Source: Mycobacterium kyorinense
GTDB taxonomy: Bacteria; Actinomycetota; Actinomycetes; Mycobacteriales; Mycobacteriaceae
Reading direction: 5' to 3'
DNA length: 44,765 nt
Assembly: GCF_001672775.1 (NCBI RefSeq)
Contig: NZ_LZKJ01000005.1
Span: 1-44,765, forward strand
Part shown: positions 1 through 6,955 of the stretch, in pieces
Layout: every line of letters starts with the position of its first letter
How positions within the stretch are numbered: the first letter of the stretch is position 1
Program-made: the position numbers and the translations under genes
The notes under the pieces: model-generated
Database searches by the model: none
The model's input: only the letters and a program-made list of their open reading frames with translations
What the model was told of the DNA's origin: nothing

Positions 1-243
1 CTGCCTCACCGCGCGCGGTCACGAGCTTCGGTGTGAGCGGCAGTGACGTCTCCGCAGCATTACGACGACGGCCTGGTCCAGTTGGACCGCACCGCGATCA
101 CCTTGCGGCGCTATCATTTTCCTTCGGGCACCTCGAAGGTCATTGCGCTAGACAGGATCCGCGGCTACCAGGCCGTCGTCGTAATGCTGCGGAGACGTCA
201 CTGCCGCTCACACCGAAGCTCGTGACCGCGCGCGGTGAGGCAG
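1..243. repeat. Left contig-end fold-back: 77-bp perfect inverted repeat
   Basis: Bases 1-77 are the exact reverse complement of 167-243 (base i pairs with 244-i), and pairing breaks at 78/166. The 89-bp middle (78-166) is not palindromic. On the plus strand the unit reads as the last codons of the Rv3818-like gene, then the first about 44 codons of the next gene. It then turns back into the antisense of both. Gene continuity makes a snap-back chimera far more likely than a real genomic hairpin. The right end has an arm of the same length. Confidence 0.95.
43..174 (+). pseudogene. Start of an Rv3819-like gene, visible only in the fold-back copy
   Basis: GTG at 43 opens a frame starting MTSPQHYDDGLVQLDRTAI and staying protein-like through LRRYHFPSGTSK and IRGYQA, about 44 codons. 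After that the frame runs into the reverse complement of its own start. The GTG overlaps the TGA of the Rv3818-like gene (GTGA), the usual arrangement for a coupled downstream gene. In the real chromosome this gene would lie on the minus strand immediately left of the Rv3818-like gene, starting at 201. From memory it resembles the short conserved protein Rv3819 of M. tuberculosis (about 110 residues), whose function I do not know. Listed as a broken fragment because the 3' part is missing. Confidence 0.6.
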
Positions 244-1748
244 CGGCCGTTCTCCAGGTTCCACTGCCAGCCGTGCAGGTTACAGGTCAGGGTATTGCCT
301 TCCACCACACCGAATTTAGACAAGTCGGCTTTCAGATGCGGGCAGCGTCGCTGCATCTGCCAGCCATCCAGGGTGATCGTCGCGGTGTCGTCGTGGGTCT
401 CGGCGAACCAGCCGTCGGCGTAGGCGATCCGCTCATCGGTCAGGCATTTGAAGAACGTGTACAGGTATTCGTTGTAGCCACCAACCCGCCAGGCGCGAAA
501 CCGGGTGGACAAGAAGATCGTGTTGACCCAGTCGGGCTCGTCGTCGCGCAGCACAGTGCGGACCAATTCCGGCGGGATCGCGAACCCGTACCGGAACTTT
601 TCCTCGGGAATGGGTTCCCGCACAGTGCGTTTGGGAAAGTCGACGACCACGGTCTCCGGGCCGAGTACCAACTCGACGGGATAACCGATACCGTCGCAGA
701 TTTCGTTACTGGCCAGCATGATCGGCTCGAACACACTGCGCAGCGGCTCCAGCAACGACTCGCCGGTAGCCGGTGCCCAACTTGCCTTCTCGGCAGCCAA
801 CACCGGCGCCATCCGTTCGGCATAGTCGGCGATATACGCCGCTTTGTCTGTGGTGAAGATCGCCTCGACCCGTTCGTCAGCCACCGGGTGTTGCAATGAG
901 TTCAGCTGTACGCCAGAAAAATCGGCGGTGGAGCCGGGCATCATCAGCAGGCCCCGGTCGTGACCATGCGCCTTCATCTGGTCGAGGAACACCATCTGGT
1001 CGGGAAAGATATTGGCCGGGTCACCGCGGTCGTCGTTGAAATCGCGCAATTCGGGATCCAGAAAGCAGGGTGGGCCCGCTGATGGGATCACCCAGGTGGC
1101 GTCCACCTGTGCGATGTATGCGCGGGCACGGTCCATTTGGCGTTGTCGCTTCTGGGTGCCGAATGCCTCTTTGGCGCGGGCGGGCATGTCGTAGACCATC
1201 GGATACCAGATCGCGCCGGAGTACTGCAGCATGTGCACGTCGACATGGCCGAACTCCGAATGCAGCGCATCGAGGTCCACCGGCCGGGCGTCATTCATAT
1301 TGAAGACTGTCGTGACACCATCCGAAACCACCAGCGCAGAGTCTCCGATCGGGCCGTCGGCCGGAGCGCGCAGGGCGATGACCATGACTTCCAGCTCGCC
1401 CTTTGGCCCGCTGACCTGATGCTTGACCGAATCGGTGGTTTCAAAGAACCGGTGAAATCCGAGCTTGGCCAGCTCGTCACGTAGGTCGGGCACCGGATAG
1501 TCGGGCAACAACACCACAGCGTCTTTGTTGACGTGGCGACTGAGCAGCCTGGCGTCGAAGTGGTCTTTGTGCAGGTGCGAGACGTAGAGGTAGTCGCAAT
1601 CGCCCAGGACGTCCCAATCCAACCCTCTGTTGTCGGGGAACGGGAACCACGACCCGAAGTAGGCCGGGTTGACCCACGGGTCGCACAGGATGCTGCCCGC
1701 CTGCGTCTCGATCCGAAAGCCGGCATGACCGACGCTGGTGACCTGCAC
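198..1748 (-). CDS. Metallo-hydrolase/Rieske [2Fe-2S] fusion protein (Rv3818-like)
   Basis: 516 residues from GTG at 1748, the length I recall for Rv3818. The N-terminal half is a metallo-beta-lactamase-fold domain with HLHKDH at residues 58-63 (HxHxDH metal site). The C-terminus is a Rieske domain with CPH at 469-471 and CNLH at 489-492, the spacing that holds a [2Fe-2S] cluster. The combination recalls the UlaG/CMP-Neu5Ac-hydroxylase type of redox-linked hydrolase, but no substrate is established. AAAGGG lies just upstream of the GTG. The frame stays open to 1952, but that extension translates the repeat at 1788-1910 and is alanine-rich junk, so the GTG is preferred. The last 46 bases sit inside the fold-back, so the final codons should be checked in reads. 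Confidence 0.88.
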   Translation of the reverse strand: MQVTSVGHAGFRIETQAGSILCDPWVNPAYFGSWFPFPDNRGLDWDVLGDCDYLYVSHLHKDHFDARLLSRHVNKDAVVLLPDYPVPDLRDELAKLGFHRFFETTDSVKHQVSGPKGELEVMVIALRAPADGPIGDSALVVSDGVTTVFNMNDARPVDLDALHSEFGHVDVHMLQYSGAIWYPMVYDMPARAKEAFGTQKRQRQMDRARAYIAQVDATWVIPSAGPPCFLDPELRDFNDDRGDPANIFPDQMVFLDQMKAHGHDRGLLMMPGSTADFSGVQLNSLQHPVADERVEAIFTTDKAAYIADYAERMAPVLAAEKASWAPATGESLLEPLRSVFEPIMLASNEICDGIGYPVELVLGPETVVVDFPKRTVREPIPEEKFRYGFAIPPELVRTVLRDDEPDWVNTIFLSTRFRAWRVGGYNEYLYTFFKCLTDERIAYADGWFAETHDDTATITLDGWQMQRRCPHLKADLSKFGVVEGNTLTCNLHGWQWNLENGRCLTARGHELRCERQ

Positions 1749-1787
1749 TAAACCCTTTCGACGAGCGGATGGTGCCGCCCCGAGCTT

Positions 1788-1910
1788 AGCGGCGATCGCA
1801 AGCGCGCGGAGCCGGGCGCTGGGGGCACCTCCCGCTTGCGGGGGACGGGTCGCCGCCCGACAACCAGCGGCGATCGCAAGCGCGGCGGAGCCGGGCGCAG
1901 CGGCGATCGG
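1788..1910. repeat. Direct repeat of a GC-rich dispersed element between divergent genes
   Basis: A unit of about 32 bp starting agcggcgatcgcaagcgc occurs at 1788-1819 and again at 1866-1898 (one base longer). A third partial copy is at 1899-1910. Between copies lies a short palindrome, cccgcttgcggg. The units fill the divergent region 1749-1965 between the Rv3818-like and Rv3816c-like starts and leave little room for conventional promoters. The sequence looks like the GC-rich repeats scattered in nontuberculous mycobacterial genomes; that is an impression, not a search result. Confidence 0.75.
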
Positions 1911-1965
1911 CGGTGTGTGGGCTGCCCGCGCACCCTCGCAGCGGCAAAACACTAGGGTTGGTGGG

Positions 1966-2748
1966 GTGGAACCGGTGTACGGGACTGTGATTCAGCTTGC
2001 CCGCTTGACGTGGCGATTGCAGGGGTTGCGGTTCACCGTCACCGGGGTGGAGCACCTGCCCGAGACCGGGGGGGCCGTTGTGGCCATCAACCACACCAGC
2101 TATTTCGACTTCACCTTCGCGGGTCTGCCCGCCTATAAGCAGCATCGTGGGCGCAAGGTGCGATTCATGGCCAAGCAGGAGGTGTTCGACCACCGGATGT
2201 CCGGGCCGATCATGCGCGGCTGCCGGCACATTCCGGTGGATCGCGAAAGTGGCGCCGCCTCCTTTGAGGCGGCGGTCGCCGCGTTGCGGGCCGGCGAGCT
2301 GGTCGGTGTCTACCCGGAGGCGACGATTAGCCGCAGCTTCGAGATCAAGGAGCTCAAGTCCGGTGCCGCCCGGATGGCCATTGCGGCCAATGTGCCGATC
2401 GTCCCGCACATCGTGTGGGGCGCCCAACGGATCTGGACCAAAGACCATCCCAAAAAGCTGCTGCGGCCAAAGGTGCCGATCACGGTGGCGGTCGGTGAAC
2501 CGATCATGCCGACACTGCCGGCGCCGGACCTGACCGTGCTGCTGCATTCACGCATGCAGCACCTGCTGGAGCGGGTGCAAGACTCCTACGGTCCACATCC
2601 CGCGGGCGAATACTGGGTCCCGCACCGGCTGGGCGGCGGCGCACCCACGCTGGCAGAGGCCGCCCGGTTGGACGCTGAAGAAGCCTCGCGGCGTGCCGCT
2701 GCCAAGCCCGGCCGGCAGGCTTCCGATTCGGAGGCGGCACCGGAGTAG
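1966..2748 (+). CDS. PlsC-family 1-acylglycerol-3-phosphate acyltransferase (Rv3816c-like)
   Basis: 260 residues from GTG at 1966 (VEPVYGTV), matching the start and length I recall for Rv3816c. The acyltransferase motif I NHTSYFD has His43 and Asp48. Block III appears as GVYPEATISRS and block IV as VPIVPHIVWG. The family transfers acyl chains from acyl-CoA to lysophosphatidate or a related glycolipid at the inner membrane; the true acceptor here is unknown. The frame is open from 1738, but the extra residues come from the repeat region. It leads a plus-strand run with two paralogues and a HAD phosphatase, and its stop is 4 bp before the next start. Confidence 0.88.
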   Translation: MEPVYGTVIQLARLTWRLQGLRFTVTGVEHLPETGGAVVAINHTSYFDFTFAGLPAYKQHRGRKVRFMAKQEVFDHRMSGPIMRGCRHIPVDRESGAASFEAAVAALRAGELVGVYPEATISRSFEIKELKSGAARMAIAANVPIVPHIVWGAQRIWTKDHPKKLLRPKVPITVAVGEPIMPTLPAPDLTVLLHSRMQHLLERVQDSYGPHPAGEYWVPHRLGGGAPTLAEAARLDAEEASRRAAAKPGRQASDSEAAPE

Positions 2749-2752
2749 CTGC

Positions 2753-3502
2753 ATGGAACCGGTATTCCGCACACTCGAGATCACCGCGAAAGCTCTGGTC
2801 AAGGCGGTGGGTAGCCCGATCACCTACCAGGGACTGGAGAACATTCCGCAGACCGGCGGTGCGGTAATCGCCATCAACCACACCAGCTACGTCGACTTCC
2901 TGCCGGCCGGCCTCGCGGTGCATTACCGCGGGCGGCGCATGCGGTACATGATCAAAGCCGAGATGCAGCGGGTGAAGTCGGTCAATTTCCTGATCAAGCA
3001 CACCAAGACCATCCCGGTGGATCGCGGCGCGGGAGCCGATGCGTACGCGGTCGCCGTCCAACGGCTCCGTGAGGGCGAAGTGGTCGGGGTGTATCCGGAG
3101 GCCACGATCAGCCGCAGCTTCGAGCTCAAGGAATTCAAGACCGGTGCCGCCCGGATGGCGCTGGAGGCGCAGGTGCCGATCGTTCCGCTCGTGGTGTGGG
3201 GTGTCCAGCGGATCTGGACAAAAGACCAGCCCAGAAACCTCGGCCGCAAAAAGATCCCCATCACAGTGGCGGCCGGCCGGCCGCTGGTACCGAGCGGCGA
3301 CATCGAGGCGCTCGAATCCGACTTGCGCGACGAGATGACTGCGGTGCTGCACCGAGTACAGGAGGACTATCCACATCCCGAGGGCGCGTACTGGGTGCCG
3401 CGGCGGCTGGGTGGTGGTGCCCCGACGTTGGCCGAAGCCCGGGTGCTCGAGGAGGCCGAACTGGCCGAGCGGGCGCGCAAGCGTGCGGAACCTGACCGAT
3501 GA
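2753..3502 (+). CDS. PlsC-family acyltransferase (Rv3815c-like)
   Basis: 249 residues from ATG at 2753. It has the same fold and motifs as its neighbours: NHTSYVD (His43, Asp48), GVYPEATISRSFE and VPIVPLVVWGVQR. The C-terminal YWVPRRLGGGAP motif is shared by all three tandem paralogues. It starts 4 bp after the previous stop, so it is surely co-transcribed. Likely an inner-membrane acyl-CoA:lysophospholipid-type acyltransferase; specificity relative to its paralogues cannot be read from the sequence. The upstream open frame from 2693 overlaps the previous gene and is not used. Confidence 0.88.
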   Translation: MEPVFRTLEITAKALVKAVGSPITYQGLENIPQTGGAVIAINHTSYVDFLPAGLAVHYRGRRMRYMIKAEMQRVKSVNFLIKHTKTIPVDRGAGADAYAVAVQRLREGEVVGVYPEATISRSFELKEFKTGAARMALEAQVPIVPLVVWGVQRIWTKDQPRNLGRKKIPITVAAGRPLVPSGDIEALESDLRDEMTAVLHRVQEDYPHPEGAYWVPRRLGGGAPTLAEARVLEEAELAERARKRAEPDR

Positions 3503-3563
3503 AACCGGCGAGCAGACCAGCCCGCTCGCGGTGCTTGCCCGCGGCGGGCTGAAGGAGGAAGCG

Positions 3564-4316
3564 ATGGCAGAACCCTTTTTCCGGTTGATGGAAATGATCG
3601 TCCCGCCGGTGGTCGCCGCAAACGGAACCAAGATCACCTACCACGGGCTCGAGAACATCCCAGCCCGTGGCGGTGCCGTGATCGCCCTCAACCACACCAG
3701 CTACGTGGACTGGATGCCGGCGTCGCTGGCCGCACTCCAACGGCGACGTCGGCTGAGGTTCATGATCAAAGCCGAAATGCAGGATGTTCCGGCGGTCAAC
3801 TACGTGATCCGCCACGCCAAGCTGATCCCGGTGGACCGCCGGCACGGCTCGGACGCCTACGCGGTGGCCGTGCAGGAACTGAAACGGGGCGAACTCGTCG
3901 GGCTGCATCCCGAGGCCACGATCAGCCGCAGCTTCGAACTCCGGCCGTTCAAGACCGGGGCGGCCCGGTTGGCGTTGGCCGCACAGGTGCCGATCATTCC
4001 GCTGATCGTCTGGGGCGCACACCGGATATGGCCCAAGGATCACCCAAAGAACCTGTTCCGCAACAAGATCCCGATCACCGTCACTGCGGGCACTCCGCTG
4101 GCGCCGTCAGGCGACGTCGACCAGCTCAACACCACACTGCGGAAAGTGATGAACACAATGCTCTACCGGGCGCAGGAGGACTACCCGCATCCGGAGGGGC
4201 AGTTCTGGGTGCCGCGACGACTGGGTGGCAGCGCACCGACACCGGAGCATTCCAAGCAGCTGCGGATAGCCGAACTGGTCGAGCGGGCACGCAAACAGGG
4301 CACGAGCCACCGGTGA
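3564..4316 (+). CDS. PlsC-family acyltransferase (Rv3814c-like)
   Basis: 250 residues from ATG at 3564, with a strong ribosome-binding site (GAAGGAGGAA, 3551-3560) that fixes the start. MAEPFFRLME matches the Rv3814c N-terminus I recall. Catalytic motif NHTSYVD has His44 and Asp49. The block III loop reads GLHPEATISRSFE, with Leu-His where the two paralogues have Val-Tyr. It lies 61 bp after the preceding stop, more separated than the first pair but still in the same run. Role: transfer of an acyl chain to a glycerophosphate-type acceptor; acceptor unknown. Confidence 0.88.
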   Translation: MAEPFFRLMEMIVPPVVAANGTKITYHGLENIPARGGAVIALNHTSYVDWMPASLAALQRRRRLRFMIKAEMQDVPAVNYVIRHAKLIPVDRRHGSDAYAVAVQELKRGELVGLHPEATISRSFELRPFKTGAARLALAAQVPIIPLIVWGAHRIWPKDHPKNLFRNKIPITVTAGTPLAPSGDVDQLNTTLRKVMNTMLYRAQEDYPHPEGQFWVPRRLGGSAPTPEHSKQLRIAELVERARKQGTSHR

Positions 4317-4347
4317 GGCCCCATGCCGGGAAAGGCGGGATCCGCCC

Positions 4348-5163
4348 ATGACCCTGCCGGCACTCATCGCCTGCGACGTGGACGGCACCCTGGTCGACAA
4401 CGCAGACACCATCACCCCGCGGACGCGGGAGGCGGTGCATGCCGCCATCGCCGCCGGTGCGCAGTTCGTCTTGGCCACCGGACGTCCGCCGCGCTGGGTC
4501 AAACCGGTGGTCGATGCGCTGGGATTCGCCCCGATGGCCGTGTGCGCCAACGGCGCCGTCATCTACGACCCTGCGACAGACCGCGTGGTGTCGGCCCGCA
4601 CCCTGTCCGTGGATCTGCTGGGTGAGCTGGCCGAGATCGCCACTCGCGCCATCCCGGGGGCTGGACTGGCCGTCGAGAGGATCGGCAGCCGGGCCCATGA
4701 CACCGCGACCCCACAATTCATCAGCTCGCCAGGCTACGAGCACGCCTGGCTCAACCCCGACAACACCGAAGTGTCCATCGAGGATCTGCTCAGCGCGCCC
4801 GCCGTCAAATTGTTGATCCGCAAGGCCGGTGCCCGCAGCGAGGACATGGCAGCCGAACTGGCCAGCCACCTGCGCAGCGGGGGTGATATCACGTACTCCA
4901 CCAACAATGGCCTGATCGAGATCGTCCCGCCCGGCATCAGCAAAGCCACCGGCATCGACGAGCTCGCTCGCCCACTGGGCATCACCGACGACGATGTGGT
5001 GGCTTTCGGGGATATGCCCAACGACGTGCCGATGCTGCTGCGTGCCGGCCACGGGGTCGCGATGGGTAACGCGCACCCCGAAGTCATGGCCGCCGCCAAC
5101 GAGGTCACGGCGCCCAACACCGACGATGGCGTGGCGCGCGTATTGGAACGGTGGTGGCTGTAA
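4348..5163 (+). CDS. Cof-type HAD-superfamily phosphatase (Rv3813c-like)
   Basis: 271 residues from ATG at 4348, preceded by GGCGGGATC. HAD motif I CDVDGTL gives nucleophile Asp10 and acid/base Asp12. Motif II is LATGRPP, and motif IV is FGDMPNDVPML. A large C2-type cap lies between them, as in Cof/YidA sugar-phosphate phosphatases. Substrate unknown; DxD indicates a phosphatase rather than a dehalogenase. It starts 31 bp after the third acyltransferase and is the last gene of the run. Its stop is 5 bp from the stop of the convergent amidase gene. In M. tuberculosis I recall PE_PGRS62 between these two genes; it is absent here. Confidence 0.87.
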   Translation: MTLPALIACDVDGTLVDNADTITPRTREAVHAAIAAGAQFVLATGRPPRWVKPVVDALGFAPMAVCANGAVIYDPATDRVVSARTLSVDLLGELAEIATRAIPGAGLAVERIGSRAHDTATPQFISSPGYEHAWLNPDNTEVSIEDLLSAPAVKLLIRKAGARSEDMAAELASHLRSGGDITYSTNNGLIEIVPPGISKATGIDELARPLGITDDDVVAFGDMPNDVPMLLRAGHGVAMGNAHPEVMAAANEVTAPNTDDGVARVLERWWL

Positions 5164-5168
5164 CCGGT

Positions 5169-6794
5169 CTAGCCGACCAGCGGCGAGAACCGCTCGAGTT
5201 GCACCGGCGGGCCGCCCGGCGACGCCGGCGGCAGTAGCTCGGCGACGCCGTCGATGACCCGGGTGATGCGGCCATCCTCCCGGTCGAAGTTCAACGTGCC
5301 GTGCTGGAAGTTCTGTTTGATCCACAGCGGTTCTTGAATCTCCGCGCTGGTCGGCAGACCTAGCGCGCCTCGCTCATAGCCCAGCGAGGCCCAGGCCTCG
5401 TAGATGGCGCCGGTGACCGGTTGCGCGCCGGTTTCCGGCGACCAGTACATGGCGCCGTGGTCGAAAGTCGCATAGCGCGCGGAGCCGGCGGCGACGGCTT
5501 CTGGCGACGTCGGGGCCCCCAACGCACCGTTCGCGCCGCCCATCTCCTGCCATCGGGCGTGGATTGCGCCGCCTTCCAGCGCTGCCGCCAAGTCAGCAGG
5601 CCCGGGCGGATCGTTGAACCGCGCAGCGGTATTGCGTATTTCGGGCATCAGCGGGTAGGCGAGGTGCCCCGGACAGTCGGTGTTGCTGACGTCGCGATGA
5701 CTGAAGATGGTCGGCAGGGTGGGCGTCGCCCCGGCCGGGAAATGCGTGTTGGCCCCGCCGGCCGATGTCAGCGTCACCGTTCCCAACGGGTCGACGTGGT
5801 CCAGGCCGAGCCGCCAGCCGAGCAGTCTGCCGGTGGTGCGCAACTGAATCGGTGTCGGCGGCACGTCGTCGAAGTTGCCGATCATCGCCACGCCCCAGGT
5901 GCCGCGGTTGAAGCCACCGGTGTGATCGCCGGTCACCGGCCCGGTCAGCCCACCGGCCCGCCCCTCGAATACTTGCCCGTATTTGTCGACCAGCGCGTTG
6001 TAGGCGATGTCGCACCAGCCCAACATTCTGGTGTGGTACGCGTAGATCGCCTGGACGATCCGGGCCGAGTCCTCCGGCTCGTAATCGTTGCTCTCGGCGG
6101 TGTGGTGTACGACGCTTGCATGCAGCCGATCGTGGTACGGCGGGTTGTGGCATCGCACCACGTCGTCGGCGCCCCATTGCGAGCGGCCGATGACGTTGGG
6201 TGGCTGGCCCGGCGCGATGACCGCCGTCGGCGGCGTCCACTGCGGATCGGCGGGTGCCTGCGGCGGCGCGATCAGGATCGCGGAGAGATTTTGCGGCATC
6301 GGTTGTTCAGCCGTCGCCGGACGGTAACCGAGATCGGGCTTGACGGCCGTCGTACTTGGTGGCGGTGTGGTCACCGGCGCGCCGGCCGGTCGGCTGACCG
6401 CGATCTGCACGGTGGTTGTGGTGCCGACGAAAACCGGTTCGGTGCCGCGCGCGACATGCGGCGAGGCCCCGTCAGCGCCATCGGGCCCCAGCGTCTCGGT
6501 GTCATACCAGCGACCCCAGGAACCGTCTGCGTGCCTGGCGCGCACTCGTGCAGAGGTTCCGGTCAGGTCTCCGCCAGTGAGCGCCACCATCGAAAATGGT
6601 GTGCGCTGGCTGATTTCGCGGATCGTGACGCCGCCGCCGACGCCGACCAGTGGCTGCTGACTCAGGTGCGTGTCGCCCGGCCCCGACGGGTGATCCTCAG
6701 GATGCCGGGTCTGGGCCGCTGCCCACGGCAGGATGACAGCCGTTGTCGCGATCGCGGTGAACAGCATGCTCGGCGGACGGCGGCGGAGCGGCAC
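5169..6794 (-). CDS. Exported peptidoglycan-recognition amidase with LGFP repeats (Rv3811-like)
   Basis: 541 residues from GTG at 6794. A signal peptide covers about residues 1-28 (basic MPLRRR, hydrophobic stretch, AAAQT). The PGRP/amidase-2 domain spans about 200-390: WGADD near 207, zinc-type His230/231 in VVHHTA, His366 in SHRDVSNTDCPG and Cys374. These are the ligands expected of an N-acetylmuramoyl-L-alanine amidase. The C-terminal 120 residues contain LGFP-type repeats (GALGAPTS, GALGLPTS), known in actinobacteria to bind the arabinogalactan layer. It follows erp on the same strand, 161 bp away. A -10 hexamer right at the start suggests its own leaderless transcript. Confidence 0.85.
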   Translation of the reverse strand: MPLRRRPPSMLFTAIATTAVILPWAAAQTRHPEDHPSGPGDTHLSQQPLVGVGGGVTIREISQRTPFSMVALTGGDLTGTSARVRARHADGSWGRWYDTETLGPDGADGASPHVARGTEPVFVGTTTTVQIAVSRPAGAPVTTPPPSTTAVKPDLGYRPATAEQPMPQNLSAILIAPPQAPADPQWTPPTAVIAPGQPPNVIGRSQWGADDVVRCHNPPYHDRLHASVVHHTAESNDYEPEDSARIVQAIYAYHTRMLGWCDIAYNALVDKYGQVFEGRAGGLTGPVTGDHTGGFNRGTWGVAMIGNFDDVPPTPIQLRTTGRLLGWRLGLDHVDPLGTVTLTSAGGANTHFPAGATPTLPTIFSHRDVSNTDCPGHLAYPLMPEIRNTAARFNDPPGPADLAAALEGGAIHARWQEMGGANGALGAPTSPEAVAAGSARYATFDHGAMYWSPETGAQPVTGAIYEAWASLGYERGALGLPTSAEIQEPLWIKQNFQHGTLNFDREDGRITRVIDGVAELLPPASPGGPPVQLERFSPLVG

Positions 6795-6800
6795 GAGCCG

Positions 6801-6806
6801 ATGTTA
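6801..6806 (-). promoter_or_regulatory. Candidate -10 box for a leaderless amidase transcript
   Basis: On the minus strand TAACAT ends 6 bases before the GTG at 6794, fitting the mycobacterial TANNNT -10 with transcription starting at or next to the start codon. No convincing -35 is visible, and there is no Shine-Dalgarno, which fits leaderless translation. Inference only. Confidence 0.35.
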
Positions 6807-6873
6807 CTTATGTGACCTATGTTGCTTGTGATGCGACACGGTCCCGGAGCCGACGAACTTAGCCCGCTTGGTA

Positions 6874-6924
6874 ACGGCACCGCAGAGTCTTGCCGCGAAC
6901 GCGGAGCTCACTCTGCGGTGCCGT
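6874..6924. terminator. Nested palindrome downstream of erp
   Basis: Arms acggcaccgcagagt (6874-6888) and actctgcggtgccgt (6910-6924) pair perfectly over 15 bp. The 21-nt loop itself holds ccgcg-aa-cgcgg (6892-6903). The element lies 31 bp past the erp stop on the minus strand, upstream of the amidase. There is no U-tract; it could be a mycobacterial-type terminator or a REP-like palindrome. Confidence 0.6.
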
Positions 6925-6955
6925 CAGGGGGCAGGTCCTTAGCCTCTGAACTCCG

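Noticed and set aside
1749..1952. N-terminal extension of the Rv3818-like protein
   Set aside because: Encoded by direct repeats, Ala/Pro/Arg-rich, and the homologue starts at the GTG at 1748.
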